The notes: generated from the sequence alone by a model not told the origin. DNA of 13,457 bases from CAZKUN01 sp964555935 (GCA_964555935.1 CAZKUN010000242.1:1-13457); one strand, 5' to 3'. Shown: positions 1 to 7,643, counted from the stretch's first letter. A program made the numbers and translations.

Positions 1-1
1 G

Positions 2-562
2 TTCGTGGAGGACCGGGCCGTCGCGCTGTCTGACCCGCAACTGGCGATTCTGCCCGGCAAGGCCCACACGCTGGAGTGGAGCATCTACACCGTCCCGAAG
101 GGCGACTACTGGGACTTCGTCAACGCCATCCGTCGCAATTGGGGCAGTAACACAACGCTGCGCGGCCCATCGCGATGGGTGCATCCCGGGGGCGTGCCGA
201 CAGCGGCCGAACCCGCCCGCCAATGGCTGGGGGGAGTTGAGATGGTGGTGCTCTGCAACCCGACCTTCGGAACCGAGGAGGAACGGGCGCAGGGCATCAC
301 CCTACAACATGGGACGGCGCTCCCCCTCTGCAAGGGCTGGTGCGAGCTGGCAAGCAAGGTGGTGTCGGCCTTGGATGAAGCTGACGCGGAGGTGGAGACG
401 TTCATCTACACCCACCAGAACCTGTGCACCGAACCGGGGCATGAGGGAAAGTACCCAGACAGTCGCGCCTGGACACCTCGGGCACGCCTGCCAAGACCGT
501 CTACATCCCCTCGCCCAGTCTGTTCCTACCGACCCTTGAGAACTCCTACGGCAAGGCCCTGA
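2..562 (+). CDS. TIM-barrel glycosidase-like protein, internal fragment (5' end outside window, frameshifted)
   Basis: This is the upstream half of a gene that enters from the left edge; the frame is open from base 2, so the GTG at 5 need not be the real start. Up to about base 465 it encodes a well-composed protein rich in Trp and charged residues, with stretches such as KGDYWDFVNAIRRNWG and a strand-like ETFIYTHQNLC segment. These suggest part of a beta/alpha barrel. After about residue 155 the frame turns into Pro/Arg/Ser/Thr-rich text typical of an out-of-frame reading and stops at 560-562. The sensible continuation (TPAKTVYIPSP onward) lies in the next frame, so a single base appears to be missing near 445-468. 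This is either a real disruption or a sequencing/assembly error. I cannot assign a GH family, and the role as a glycan-active enzyme is inferred mainly from fold-like features and neighbours. Confidence 0.6.
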   Translation, partial: FVEDRAVALSDPQLAILPGKAHTLEWSIYTVPKGDYWDFVNAIRRNWGSNTTLRGPSRWVHPGGVPTAAEPARQWLGGVEMVVLCNPTFGTEEERAQGITLQHGTALPLCKGWCELASKVVSALDEADAEVETFIYTHQNLCTEPGHEGKYPDSRAWTPRARLPRPSTSPRPVCSYRPLRTPTARP

Positions 563-1263
563 CGGATGTCGCCAAGCTCATCGCCGAGGGCCTGGATGCA
601 AACGTCTACATTGACGAGATCACCGCCAGTAATGTCCCCGCCTTCGGGGCTTACGGTGACACCTGGGACGGTTGCACGGTCGTCATTGACCCGGTCTCCC
701 ACACGGTCACCGGCAAGGTCAGCAGCGCCATCCTGCTGATGCAGCCGTGGCGGACGGCTCAGATGGCGTACCTGAGATCGAAGGGCAAGACGGTCATCGC
801 CAACGGCCCCCACTACACCCGTACCATGCAGAGCTGGGGGCTCGAGTGCTTCGTGGAATCAGCGCCGGAAGACAACGGTGTTATCGCGGCGCATCTGAGC
901 CACCCGCTATGCCTGACCGACTACAGTAACCCCGATCCGCGCACCCAATGTGATATCGCCCGGCGACTGCTGGATCGGGCCGGGATCTCGTTCGCCGCTT
1001 TCGCCATTGAAGCACCCATGTTCCCAATCACCCCCATCGAGTTGCGCGCCGGGGTCGTCATCGGCGAGGAGCGCATCCTGACGAACCGGTCTGGACGATT
1101 CGGCTGGGGCGATGACAGCTCCGCAGTTGTGCACGTTCTCGACGGTGAGGGGGCCCCCGTTGCGGCTCCCGATGTCAGGGAACTGCGCAAAGGGAACACG
1201 GTGCTCACAGAGCTGATGATGCCCGGCGATCACCTGGCAATCCTCGTGAGGCAGCGGGGCTGA
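466..1263 (+). CDS. TIM-barrel glycosidase-like protein, C-terminal fragment after frameshift
   Basis: This is the downstream half of the same gene, shifted by one base relative to the preceding fragment. The frame is open from 445 and reads as continuous protein from about 466 to the TGA at 1261-1263. The first ATG is at 739 and has no ribosome binding site, so it is unlikely to be an independent start. It contains GLDANVYIDEITASNV, which resembles a barrel strand ending in acidic residues, then a strand-like KGKTVIANGPHY segment. The last ~80 residues look like a small beta-sandwich (VVHVLDGEGAPVAAPDVREL). Such a C-terminal sandwich after a barrel is common in large glycosidase-like proteins of environmental bacteria. 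No catalytic pair can be assigned with confidence. The next gene is on the opposite strand, so this is the 3' end of its transcription unit. Confidence 0.6.
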   Translation, partial: RLDTSGTPAKTVYIPSPSLFLPTLENSYGKALTDVAKLIAEGLDANVYIDEITASNVPAFGAYGDTWDGCTVVIDPVSHTVTGKVSSAILLMQPWRTAQMAYLRSKGKTVIANGPHYTRTMQSWGLECFVESAPEDNGVIAAHLSHPLCLTDYSNPDPRTQCDIARRLLDRAGISFAAFAIEAPMFPITPIELRAGVVIGEERILTNRSGRFGWGDDSSAVVHVLDGEGAPVAAPDVRELRKGNTVLTELMMPGDHLAILVRQRG

Positions 1264-1319
1264 CGGGCTTGCGAGTAGTTCGACTTCTGGGGGACGCGGG
1301 CTAGCAAGCCTCCCATGGC

Positions 1320-1403
1320 GTGCGGTCCGCAAACTCATCGTCCCAGAATCTAGGGTGTGGTTCACCGACCGGCATCAGGCCTCGCATTGGGTGATTCCTG
1401 TGC
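1320..1403 (+). repeat. Diverged intergenic repeat, copy A
   Basis: It lies 56 nt after the stop of the frameshifted gene, in the same orientation. The core CATCGTCCCAGAATCTAGGG is at 1336-1355 and the element ends in TTCCTGTGC. By hand alignment, 1336-1403 matches 7644-7711 at 46 of 68 positions without gaps. Positions 1320-1343 match 2266-2289 at 20 of 24. The core reappears inverted at 7848-7868. No reading frame shared by the copies stays open (copy A carries stops where copy B does not), so I read it as non-coding DNA or RNA structure rather than a gene remnant. Function unknown. Confidence 0.5.
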
Positions 1404-1446
1404 TATCGGCGCCCCATCGACTGCGAGCGATTCACCCACACCCGAC

Positions 1447-1489
1447 ATCGCGACGCGCGTCAGCAGCGCCCGCCGGTGTCGCGCGCGAT
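1447..1489 (-). terminator. Hairpin just downstream of the HEAT-repeat gene
   Basis: The arms 1447-1457 and 1480-1489 pair over 10 bp (ATCGCG, a bulged A, CGCG against CGCGCGCGAT) with a 22-nt loop. The hairpin starts 11 nt beyond the HEAT gene's stop codon on the minus strand. There is no T-tract after it, so it is not a classical intrinsic terminator. It may act as a 3' stability hairpin or be chance in CG-rich DNA. Confidence 0.25.
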
Positions 1490-1500
1490 CTGGGCAGCAG

Positions 1501-2256
1501 CTACGTGCCCTCAGCGTCCCGGAGGGCCTGTGTCGCCTCTTTGTGGGCCGGGTGTGCGGGATCGCCGGTGGCGTCCCGGAGGAGAAGCAACGCCGGTCCT
1601 CCGATGAGGGCTAACGCGCCGGCGGCTTCGCGGCGAACGCTCGGGGAACCATCCCGCAGAATCGCCATCAGAGGCGTGAGCGCGCGCACGCTGCCGATCC
1701 TTCCCAACGCGCCAGCGGCGGTCATGCGGGTCATCGAGTGGTCGTCGTGAAGCGCCGCGATCAAGGGTGCGACGGCGCGCTTGTCGCCGATGTGACCAAG
1801 GGCCCTGGCGGCTGCGCAGCGGACCTTCCAGCCCGGCTCGCCGAGCTGCGCCAGCAGGGCCTCGACGGCCGGTTCGCCGATCGCGGCGAGGGCGTCCGAG
1901 GCGAAGGTGCAAATGTGGTGGTCCCAGTCGTGGAGCGTCTCGATGAGCGGGCCGATGGCTCGCACGTCCGGGATCCCGCAGAGCGCTGTGGCGGCGGCGC
2001 CGCGGACGGCGTCAGCCGGGTCCTTGAGCAACGTGATGAGCAGTTCCACGGCCGGCTCACCAAGATCCGCCAAAGCCTCCGCGACTTCGCGCCGCGCAAT
2101 GCCGTTGCCGGCGCGTGCCTTCTCGGTCAGGCCGTTGAGTTCGTCTCGCTCGTTGTTGCTATTGGGTCGCGCGTAGTATGCCCGGCACTTCTCCATGGCT
2201 GGACAGGTAACCTCGATGGTCTCGATCGGCACGTCGGGGCCGCGGGAGGCGGACAA
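1501..2256 (-). CDS. HEAT-repeat domain protein
   Basis: A 251-residue protein. From about residue 50 to the end it consists of roughly six tandem ~31-residue alpha-helical repeats of the HEAT (PBS-lyase-like) type. Examples are AVELLITLLKDPADAVRGAA, RAIGPLIETLHDWD and KRAVAPLIAALHDDHSMTR, with the recurring 'A..ALG.IGD.RAV.PLI..L.D' pattern. Such proteins form superhelical scaffolds for protein-protein contacts; no enzymatic role is implied. The N-terminus differs: C18 and C24 in TCPAMEKCRAYYARP could be a metal-binding or disulfide pair. There is no signal peptide or membrane segment. The start is uncertain: an in-frame stop lies at 2281-2283, and the candidates are TTG 2256 (used here), GTG 2232 and ATG 2196 (residue 21). 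The ATG has GAGG 14 nt upstream, too far to be convincing, and starting there would lose C18. The gene is divergent from the GH operon and has no obvious functional link to it. Confidence 0.8.
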   Translation of the reverse strand: MSASRGPDVPIETIEVTCPAMEKCRAYYARPNSNNERDELNGLTEKARAGNGIARREVAEALADLGEPAVELLITLLKDPADAVRGAAATALCGIPDVRAIGPLIETLHDWDHHICTFASDALAAIGEPAVEALLAQLGEPGWKVRCAAARALGHIGDKRAVAPLIAALHDDHSMTRMTAAGALGRIGSVRALTPLMAILRDGSPSVRREAAGALALIGGPALLLLRDATGDPAHPAHKEATQALRDAEGT

Positions 2257-2265
2257 GTGAAGTCC

Positions 2266-2299
2266 GTGCGGTTCGGAGAGTCATCGTCCTAGAGCTTGG
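2266..2299 (+). repeat. Diverged intergenic repeat, copy D (partial)
   Basis: Positions 2266-2289 match copy A (1320-1343) at 20 of 24, including an exact TCATCGTCC. The match then continues loosely through AGAGCTTGG against AGAATCTAGG with a one-base gap. It lies in the divergent gap next to the TTG start of the HEAT gene and points toward the GH operon. Only the left part of the element is recognisable here. Confidence 0.4.
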
Positions 2300-2420
2300 C
2301 GAAACTGGGGCCCGTTGCCGCCGTCACCGGGAGGGTCGACGCCCTGACTGGCTCGCGTACCCGAATGCGCGAGGGCCGGGCAGGCGTGTGGCGCCTGGCT
2401 GCCGAAGCATCACAGCGAAC

Positions 2421-2436
2421 GGTTGACCGTTCATCC
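2421..2436 (+). promoter_or_regulatory. Putative operator/promoter element upstream of the GH operon
   Basis: GGTTGACCGTTCATCC is a near-palindrome centred on CpG (2428/2429). It contains TGACCGTTCA (2424-2433), which occurs exactly, in the same orientation, upstream of the other operon (13253 down to 13244). The 10-mer ends 63 nt before the ATG here and 66 nt there. A second, overlapping palindrome, GAACGGT-TG-ACCGTTC (2417-2432), has perfect 7-bp arms. TTGACC could double as a -35 box, but I see no convincing -10. A central CpG is typical of LacI-family operators, though that assignment is inference. Confidence 0.45.
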
Positions 2437-2482
2437 AGCGCCGGCGTGCTCAGTCCCGTCGGAGTTTGCGGGAACGCCTCCC

Positions 2483-2488
2483 AAGGAG
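2483..2488 (+). promoter_or_regulatory. Shine-Dalgarno AAGGAG that fixes the GH start
   Basis: AAGGAG sits 8 nt before ATG 2497. It rules against the longer in-frame start at 2296, whose extra 67 residues look non-coding. Confidence 0.85.
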
Positions 2489-2496
2489 TTCTGAGA

Positions 2497-5049
2497 ATGG
2501 CTCACTTGCTTGCGGTCGTCGCGCTCAACGCGCTGGTTTGCGCGGCACAGCCGCCCGAGTTCGCCGCGAATGGGGATATGGAAGCGGGCCAACCGGGGCG
2601 GCCTCCCGACGGCTGGGTGGCGAACTCCTACGGAGAGTTGGCGACCACGCTCGAGCAGGACGCTAGCGTTGCCCATGAAGGCGGGGCTTCTCTCCGGTTG
2701 GAGTGCGTCGCGTATCGGGGCGGCGCTGCCCAAGCCTATCTGCCCCTACCACCTGTCGTGGCTGGGCAGGTCTACACGCTCCAGGCCCACGTTCGCGGCA
2801 CAGGGCTCGCGGCCCCCGTGCGGCTATCCGTGCGCGACGTGGGGCGGCCCTATCACAGTTATCTGGGCGTGACCCAACTGGTGACTGATGAGTGGCGCTC
2901 GATTTCGGTCGCTGCGCCCGCTGATGCGGATGGGCAGGCTGTCGGCATCTTCGTGCACTTCAAGAGCCCTGGCACGTTGTGGCTCGACGATCTGTCGCTC
3001 GTGGCGAGCGAGAGTCCACCCGGCGCGCCGCCGTCCGTGCCGGCGATCGTGAAGGGCAACCTCGTGCAAAACAGCGGCTTCGAGGTCGGGTTGCAGGGCT
3101 GGACAATGCCCGAAGCGGTCGCGATCGAACAAGGAGGGGTCGACGGCGGGCACTGCGCCCAGTGGCACAGCGACGGGCGCTACAGACTGGAAGGCCGGCC
3201 CGTCGCCTTGAAGCCGGGACAACGCTACTCGCTCTCGGCATACCTGCGCGCGCCCAACGAGGGCACCGTTGTGCAGTTGTCCGCCCGAGAGGTCGGAGGC
3301 AGCGATCGGCCACACGAGGAGTTTGCGGTGGGCGCCGATTGGGCGCGCCATGCATTCAGCTTTACCGCTCTCTGCGAGCAGAACCAGCGCTATTACCTGA
3401 GCATCGGTCGGACGGCGGGCGAGGATTTTCTGGTCGACAACGTGCAGCTTGAGGAGGGCGAACTCACCGAGTGTGCGCCCGCGCTCCCTCTCGAAGTCGG
3501 CTTCGACTTCCCTCGCGCGCAGCGCTTCCCCCGGCAGGGAGAGCCCGTCCGCCTCTCGGTCCTGACGTCCGCCCGACCCGAGGCTGAGCGCGGGCCGGTC
3601 AACCTCATCGCCACGGACATCTCGGGCAACACGCTCTTGACGCGATCCCTCTCGACCAGGAAGCGTCGCGCATCCGTAACGCTGAGCTTCCCCGAGACGG
3701 GATTCGTGAGTCTGGCGCTGGTCAACGCGCGATCGGATCCCCCCACCGTCCTCGACGAGGCTCAGCTCTGCGTCGTGCCCGAGCGTCCGGCGGAGGGGGA
3801 CTCCTTCTTCGGCTGCCACGGCACGGTAGGCACGCCGCCCGAGTACCACGCCCTCACGGCCATGTCCAAGGGCGGGACGGCCTTCTGGCGCCTGCACGAC
3901 ATGCCCAGCTACGCCCAGTGGTTCATGGTTGAGCCGGAGAAGGGCGAGTTCGTGTGGTACGACGAGCCGGTCGACGCCATGCTCGAGCGAGGCGTCGGCG
4001 TGCTCGGCGTTCTGTGCCGCACTCCCGACTGGGCCGGCCGCGATCCGGGAGGCGAGAAGGTCGGCGCGCGCGCGTGGCCGCCCCGTGACTGGGATGAGTT
4101 CGCGAACTACGTCTACCGCACTGTCGACCACTACAAGGGGAAGATCAACCATTGGGAGGTCTGGAACGAGCCGTGGGGGAGAGGCTTCTGGGCCGGCACG
4201 CCCGAGGAGTACGGTGAGCTGCTCCAGATCGCCTACACCGAGGCCAAGCGCGCCGATCCTGAGTGCGTGGTGGTCGGCGGGTGCTTCTGGCCGCCCAAGC
4301 CCGAGTTCACCGATCGAGTCTTGGCCACCGGCGCGATTCAGTACATGGACGCGGTGTCGTACCATCATTACTGCGAGCCCGATGCGATTGCGATGGGCCA
4401 GGTCCGGAGTTGGTACGAAACACTGCGCGGGCAGATCGATGCGGCCAGCGGAGAGCATCTGCCGATCTGGATGACGGAGGGGAGCACGGCGTGTCCATCC
4501 TTCTACTGGTGGCTTGGCCGCCGCGAGGCATCCCGGGGTGCAACCGAGGCCTCCGCCAAGCACCTCATAGAGACCAAGAGCCTGGGCGTGGAGACGTTCT
4601 TCCACTACTACTCGTGGCAAGAGATCGGCAGCCCGCGCATGTTTCACGGGCTGGACTCCGGCTGGTACGTGCATCCTCTGCTGGAGTATGACGGATCACC
4701 CAAGCCAAGTTACGCCGCCTACGCGGCCACCGCTCAGATGCTCTCGGGCGCCGAACCCGCGGGGTGCCTGGAGGAGGGCGCGTTCCGTATCCATGCTTTC
4801 GCGAAGCCGGGCGCGACCGTGCTAGCGATGTGGGCGCGTGGCGCGCTCCTGGCCCCACGAGTTCTGCATGCCGACCTTGGGGCATCCGTCACGGGCCATG
4901 ATATGATGGGCGTGCCCGTAGAGGTCAACCGCCAAGCCGACGCGCATGTCCTGGAGTTGCGCACCGCCCCCGTTTACGTCACGGTGGAGGGGATGGCCCC
5001 CGAAGATGTGATGAGCGCCATCAAGGCCGCTGTGGACAGCGCGGAGTAG
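2497..5049 (+). CDS. Secreted clan GH-A glycoside hydrolase (GH39-like) with two N-terminal CBM4/9-like modules
   Basis: An 850-residue protein that probably hydrolyses beta-glycosidic bonds in a plant, algal or microbial polysaccharide outside the cytoplasm. Residues 1-17 form a hydrophobic signal peptide ending VCAA; its n-region has only a His and lacks Lys/Arg. Two jelly-roll CBM4/9/22-like modules follow: about 25-167 (NGDMEAG start, WLDDLSLV end) and about 185-325 (NLVQNSGFEVG start, DNVQLEEG end). A beta-sandwich linker spans about 330-430, a (beta/alpha)8 barrel about 435-750, and a C-terminal beta domain 755-850. In the barrel, WEVWNEPW gives the acid/base E558 (NEP motif) and IWMTEG gives the likely nucleophile E661, about 100 residues later as expected for clan GH-A; DAVSYHHY lies between them. 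Family assignment is tentative: GH39 fits best, but GH5, GH51 or GH79-like families remain possible. The gene is followed after 73 nt by the lyase-like gene, presumably co-transcribed. Confidence 0.85.
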   Translation: MAHLLAVVALNALVCAAQPPEFAANGDMEAGQPGRPPDGWVANSYGELATTLEQDASVAHEGGASLRLECVAYRGGAAQAYLPLPPVVAGQVYTLQAHVRGTGLAAPVRLSVRDVGRPYHSYLGVTQLVTDEWRSISVAAPADADGQAVGIFVHFKSPGTLWLDDLSLVASESPPGAPPSVPAIVKGNLVQNSGFEVGLQGWTMPEAVAIEQGGVDGGHCAQWHSDGRYRLEGRPVALKPGQRYSLSAYLRAPNEGTVVQLSAREVGGSDRPHEEFAVGADWARHAFSFTALCEQNQRYYLSIGRTAGEDFLVDNVQLEEGELTECAPALPLEVGFDFPRAQRFPRQGEPVRLSVLTSARPEAERGPVNLIATDISGNTLLTRSLSTRKRRASVTLSFPETGFVSLALVNARSDPPTVLDEAQLCVVPERPAEGDSFFGCHGTVGTPPEYHALTAMSKGGTAFWRLHDMPSYAQWFMVEPEKGEFVWYDEPVDAMLERGVGVLGVLCRTPDWAGRDPGGEKVGARAWPPRDWDEFANYVYRTVDHYKGKINHWEVWNEPWGRGFWAGTPEEYGELLQIAYTEAKRADPECVVVGGCFWPPKPEFTDRVLATGAIQYMDAVSYHHYCEPDAIAMGQVRSWYETLRGQIDAASGEHLPIWMTEGSTACPSFYWWLGRREASRGATEASAKHLIETKSLGVETFFHYYSWQEIGSPRMFHGLDSGWYVHPLLEYDGSPKPSYAAYAATAQMLSGAEPAGCLEEGAFRIHAFAKPGATVLAMWARGALLAPRVLHADLGASVTGHDMMGVPVEVNRQADAHVLELRTAPVYVTVEGMAPEDVMSAIKAAVDSAE

Positions 5050-5110
5050 GCCGGATGGTAGATTGCCGGAACGATCGGCATGCTGGCAACGCGCGCTTAG
5101 AGCCAGCCAT

Positions 5111-5117
5111 GAGGTGA
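5111..5117 (+). promoter_or_regulatory. Shine-Dalgarno GAGGTGA that fixes the second operon start
   Basis: GAGGTGA lies 5 nt before ATG 5123 (8 nt counted from GAGG). It supports that start over the in-frame ATG-like start at 5063. Confidence 0.8.
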
Positions 5118-5122
5118 TCCCA

Positions 5123-7477
5123 ATGCCCGAGATCCCAATCGACCAGAGCCTTATCGACAGCATCAAGCCGGCCAAGCTGCGGCGGAAGCGCGCCCGAGCG
5201 TGGGACGACACGCTCTACCACGTGGCGCTCCGATGGGCCCGACTTGCGGATGGCACGTTCGAGCAGTGGCCAGGCCGGCCGGACTGCGGGCACTTCTACG
5301 GTGGCAGCTACTGGTATGGCAACGAGACGGCCCACACGGCGCTGACGCTGGCATCGCTCGTCACGGTGGGGCCGTATGATGAGGCGGTGTCGGGCGCCTC
5401 GCGGCAGCAACTCGCTGATCACGTGATCGCCGCCATACGCTACCTGGGGTTCACGCACGATTCAGGCCCCGCCGATTGCGTCCGAGCGAAGGGCCCCAAC
5501 CCCCACGCATCCGAACGGAAGTGGGGCGGCGAGGGGGATGGCTTCTTCCAGGCGAGCCAGCACGGGGTATCCGTGGCGTGCCTCGGGCAGGCGGCGTGGC
5601 TTCTGTGGGACCGGCTCGATGGCGAAACGAAGCAACTCGTGGTGAACGCGGTATCCACCTACGCCGATACGTGGCGGGATCACCCGGCGGCTGACGGCGT
5701 GTACGTCAACACGCAGACCGAGGAGAATGGTTGGACTGCTCAAGGCCTGAGCGTGGCGGCGCTGATGATGCCGGACCACCCTCGAGCCACCCAGTGGGCC
5801 GACGCCGCGCAACGGTGGGTCGCCAACGTCTGCATGACGCCGTATGACCGAGGTCGCAACCGGGAGCCGCTGCAAGGCCGGCCCGTGTCGCAGTGGGCCG
5901 AGGCCATCACGACGCATCCCGATTTCACGGCCGAGAATCACGACTTTGTCCACCCAAACTACATGGGGAGCGGGATCTCGTTCGCCGCGGCCTATGCGGT
6001 GTACTGCCGACACGCCGGGGAGCCGATTCCCGATGTCGTGAGGTTCAACCGCGAGCCGCTGTATGACGTGCTGAAGTCATGGGCCGAACCCGACGGCTCG
6101 CTCACGCCCGTGCAGGGCCAGGACTGGTGGTACGTGACTCACCACGGCCTCGTGCTGCAACACGCGGCGATGAGCCTGCTGTTTGGCGATCCCCAGGCGG
6201 CGTACCTGGAGCGCCGCGCCGCGGAGACCTGTCGGCAGATAGCCGATAGCGTCGGCGGCGGGAATCTGTTCATCAGCAACCCCGAATCGGCACGGCTGAA
6301 CCAGTTTCAGTCGATGCGCACGGCCGAGCGCGGGGCCATCAGCGCGCTGATGCGGGCGTACGTGCTGCACTGCGCCATGGGGGACGGCGCCGAGCCGGTG
6401 ACGCCGACGGCGTTCGATCGGAGCCGCCGTGGAATCCGCGTTTTCGAGAACGGCGGGCTCGCGACCCGACGCGGGAAGGGGTGCTTCGCCGCGTTCTCAT
6501 GGCGGAACCGGCCGCTTGTTCTCGTCCAGCCGAAGGGGCGCTCGTGGCAAGTGACTCCCCATCCACAGAGCATGCTCGGGACAATTCGGACGGATGAGAA
6601 CTGGGGCGGAGGCATGTGCGACGGGCGCGCCCGCGTGGACGAGGACGGCCAGTCAATGGCGGCGGTGATGGAGGTGGAACGCGAGGGCGGCGCGCTGGCC
6701 CAGCAGGTGGCGCTGCTAGCTCCCAGCGATGATGTGGCTATGTACTTCGACCAGGTGAAGGCCCAGCGAGACCTGCGCATTACCGAGCAGCGAGGCGGAG
6801 AGATCTCCATCCGGAACGAGCACTACGAGCAGTTGGGAGCGCTGGCGGACGGCCGGCGCCGCGTGTGGACATCGGCGGGCGAGGCGGTAGCGGAATCCCG
6901 GTTTGGCGGGGAGGACGAGTGGTTCCGCTGGCCGCGAGCGCGCTGGGTTAATGTGGACGACTGCATAGGATACGTGGTCTTCGGCAGCGCGGGGGTCTCG
7001 TACCAGGCTTGCCACGCGTATGCCACGTACAGAGGCCTCGAGGACTTCTTGATACTGAACCACGTCGAGGAGCCGAGGGAGGTCAAGGGAGGCCGGCTCG
7101 CGTCACGGCTGGCGGTGGCGATTGGCCCGAATCAGGATCACGAGGCGACGCGGTCAATGGCAGAGAGCACGCTCCGGCCGCGGACGCCGGCAAACGCGGA
7201 TGCTCTGGTTGCCGGCAACTGGTTGGGGGTCGTCAACTTCAGCTCGCGCAGGCGTGATGTCAAGTTGACCTGGCCAGCCGGAGAAACAGTGCCGGTCTTC
7301 GAGGGGCGCGCGCGAATCCACGAGGGCAAGGTGACGCTGACAGTTAGCCTCGCGCCGCTGAGCGCCCGGGCGTTCCCGGCACTCGCGGAGATCGACCCCG
7401 AGGACCGCACGGTAGTCGGCGCGGGGAGCGGCGAGGTGTTCGTCGAAGAGCCAGGCGGGTGGAAGCGCGTTGGCTAG
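5123..7477 (+). CDS. Alpha-toroid plus beta-sandwich protein, putative polysaccharide lyase or glycosidase, family unknown
   Basis: A 784-residue protein with no signal peptide or membrane segment, so probably cytoplasmic. Residues ~1-430 are helix-rich with Trp/Gly/His-rich loops as in (alpha/alpha) toroids: CGHFYGGSYWYGNETAHTAL, TEENGWTAQG, ENHDFVHPNYM and QDWWYVTHHG. Residues ~430-784 are strand-rich, consistent with a beta-sandwich. That order is seen in heparinase II/III- and alginate-lyase-like polysaccharide lyases (PL12, PL15, PL17, PL21) and in PL8. Those enzymes use Asn/His/Tyr/Arg; candidates here are N202 (EENGW), H273, H277 and Y280 (ENHDFVHPNY) and H340/H341. I do not recognise a specific family and the substrate is unknown. 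It probably acts on oligosaccharides released by the upstream GH. The start is fixed by the strong GAGGTGA. It ends in a TAG at 7475-7477, opposite the convergent operon. Confidence 0.75.
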   Translation: MPEIPIDQSLIDSIKPAKLRRKRARAWDDTLYHVALRWARLADGTFEQWPGRPDCGHFYGGSYWYGNETAHTALTLASLVTVGPYDEAVSGASRQQLADHVIAAIRYLGFTHDSGPADCVRAKGPNPHASERKWGGEGDGFFQASQHGVSVACLGQAAWLLWDRLDGETKQLVVNAVSTYADTWRDHPAADGVYVNTQTEENGWTAQGLSVAALMMPDHPRATQWADAAQRWVANVCMTPYDRGRNREPLQGRPVSQWAEAITTHPDFTAENHDFVHPNYMGSGISFAAAYAVYCRHAGEPIPDVVRFNREPLYDVLKSWAEPDGSLTPVQGQDWWYVTHHGLVLQHAAMSLLFGDPQAAYLERRAAETCRQIADSVGGGNLFISNPESARLNQFQSMRTAERGAISALMRAYVLHCAMGDGAEPVTPTAFDRSRRGIRVFENGGLATRRGKGCFAAFSWRNRPLVLVQPKGRSWQVTPHPQSMLGTIRTDENWGGGMCDGRARVDEDGQSMAAVMEVEREGGALAQQVALLAPSDDVAMYFDQVKAQRDLRITEQRGGEISIRNEHYEQLGALADGRRRVWTSAGEAVAESRFGGEDEWFRWPRARWVNVDDCIGYVVFGSAGVSYQACHAYATYRGLEDFLILNHVEEPREVKGGRLASRLAVAIGPNQDHEATRSMAESTLRPRTPANADALVAGNWLGVVNFSSRRRDVKLTWPAGETVPVFEGRARIHEGKVTLTVSLAPLSARAFPALAEIDPEDRTVVGAGSGEVFVEEPGGWKRVG

Positions 7478-7643
7478 ATGCGACGCAACCCGCGGACGAC
7501 GTCGCTCGCCAGCACCGAGAACCCATTGAGGATCTCGATGTCGAGAACGGCGGCTTTGGTGAATTCCATCGTGTCCCACGTGTCAGCCATCTCGCAAGCC
7601 CACGTGGCGTCACGCGGGATGAATGGCGTAGGGTGCGGACACC

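Noticed and set aside
1266..1310. GGCTTGC / GCAAGCC inverted repeat after gene 1, as a terminator
   Set aside because: 7-bp arms, a 31-nt loop and no T-tract. The right arm is better explained as the edge of repeat copy A, since GCAAGCC also precedes copy B.
1320..1403. Repeat copies as remnants of one protein-coding gene (TM..RT.RH pattern on the minus strand)
   Set aside because: Copy A has a stop within the aligned frame, and mismatches are not concentrated at third codon positions.
2352..2373. Inverted repeat CTCGCG / CGCGAG with a 10-nt loop in the GH upstream region
   Set aside because: Only 6 bp of CG-rich pairing with no associated gene end or T-tract; expected by chance at this base composition.
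2296..2496. In-frame N-terminal extension of the GH (start at 2296)
   Set aside because: The extra 67 residues have no signal peptide or domain, whereas ATG 2497 has AAGGAG at ideal spacing followed by a signal peptide.
2513..2545. Lipoprotein signal in the GH leader (Cys in NALVCAA)
   Set aside because: The residue before Cys is Val rather than Gly, Ala or Ser, so the lipobox is not met.
2824..4674. 616-codon minus-strand open frame opposite the GH gene
   Set aside because: Its composition is typical of an antisense shadow in GC-rich DNA, and the plus frame has clear GH and CBM motifs.
5050..5122. Terminator or promoter between the GH and lyase-like genes
   Set aside because: Only short imperfect pairings (TTGCC/GGCAA) over 73 nt and no promoter-like hexamers; an operon is the simpler reading.
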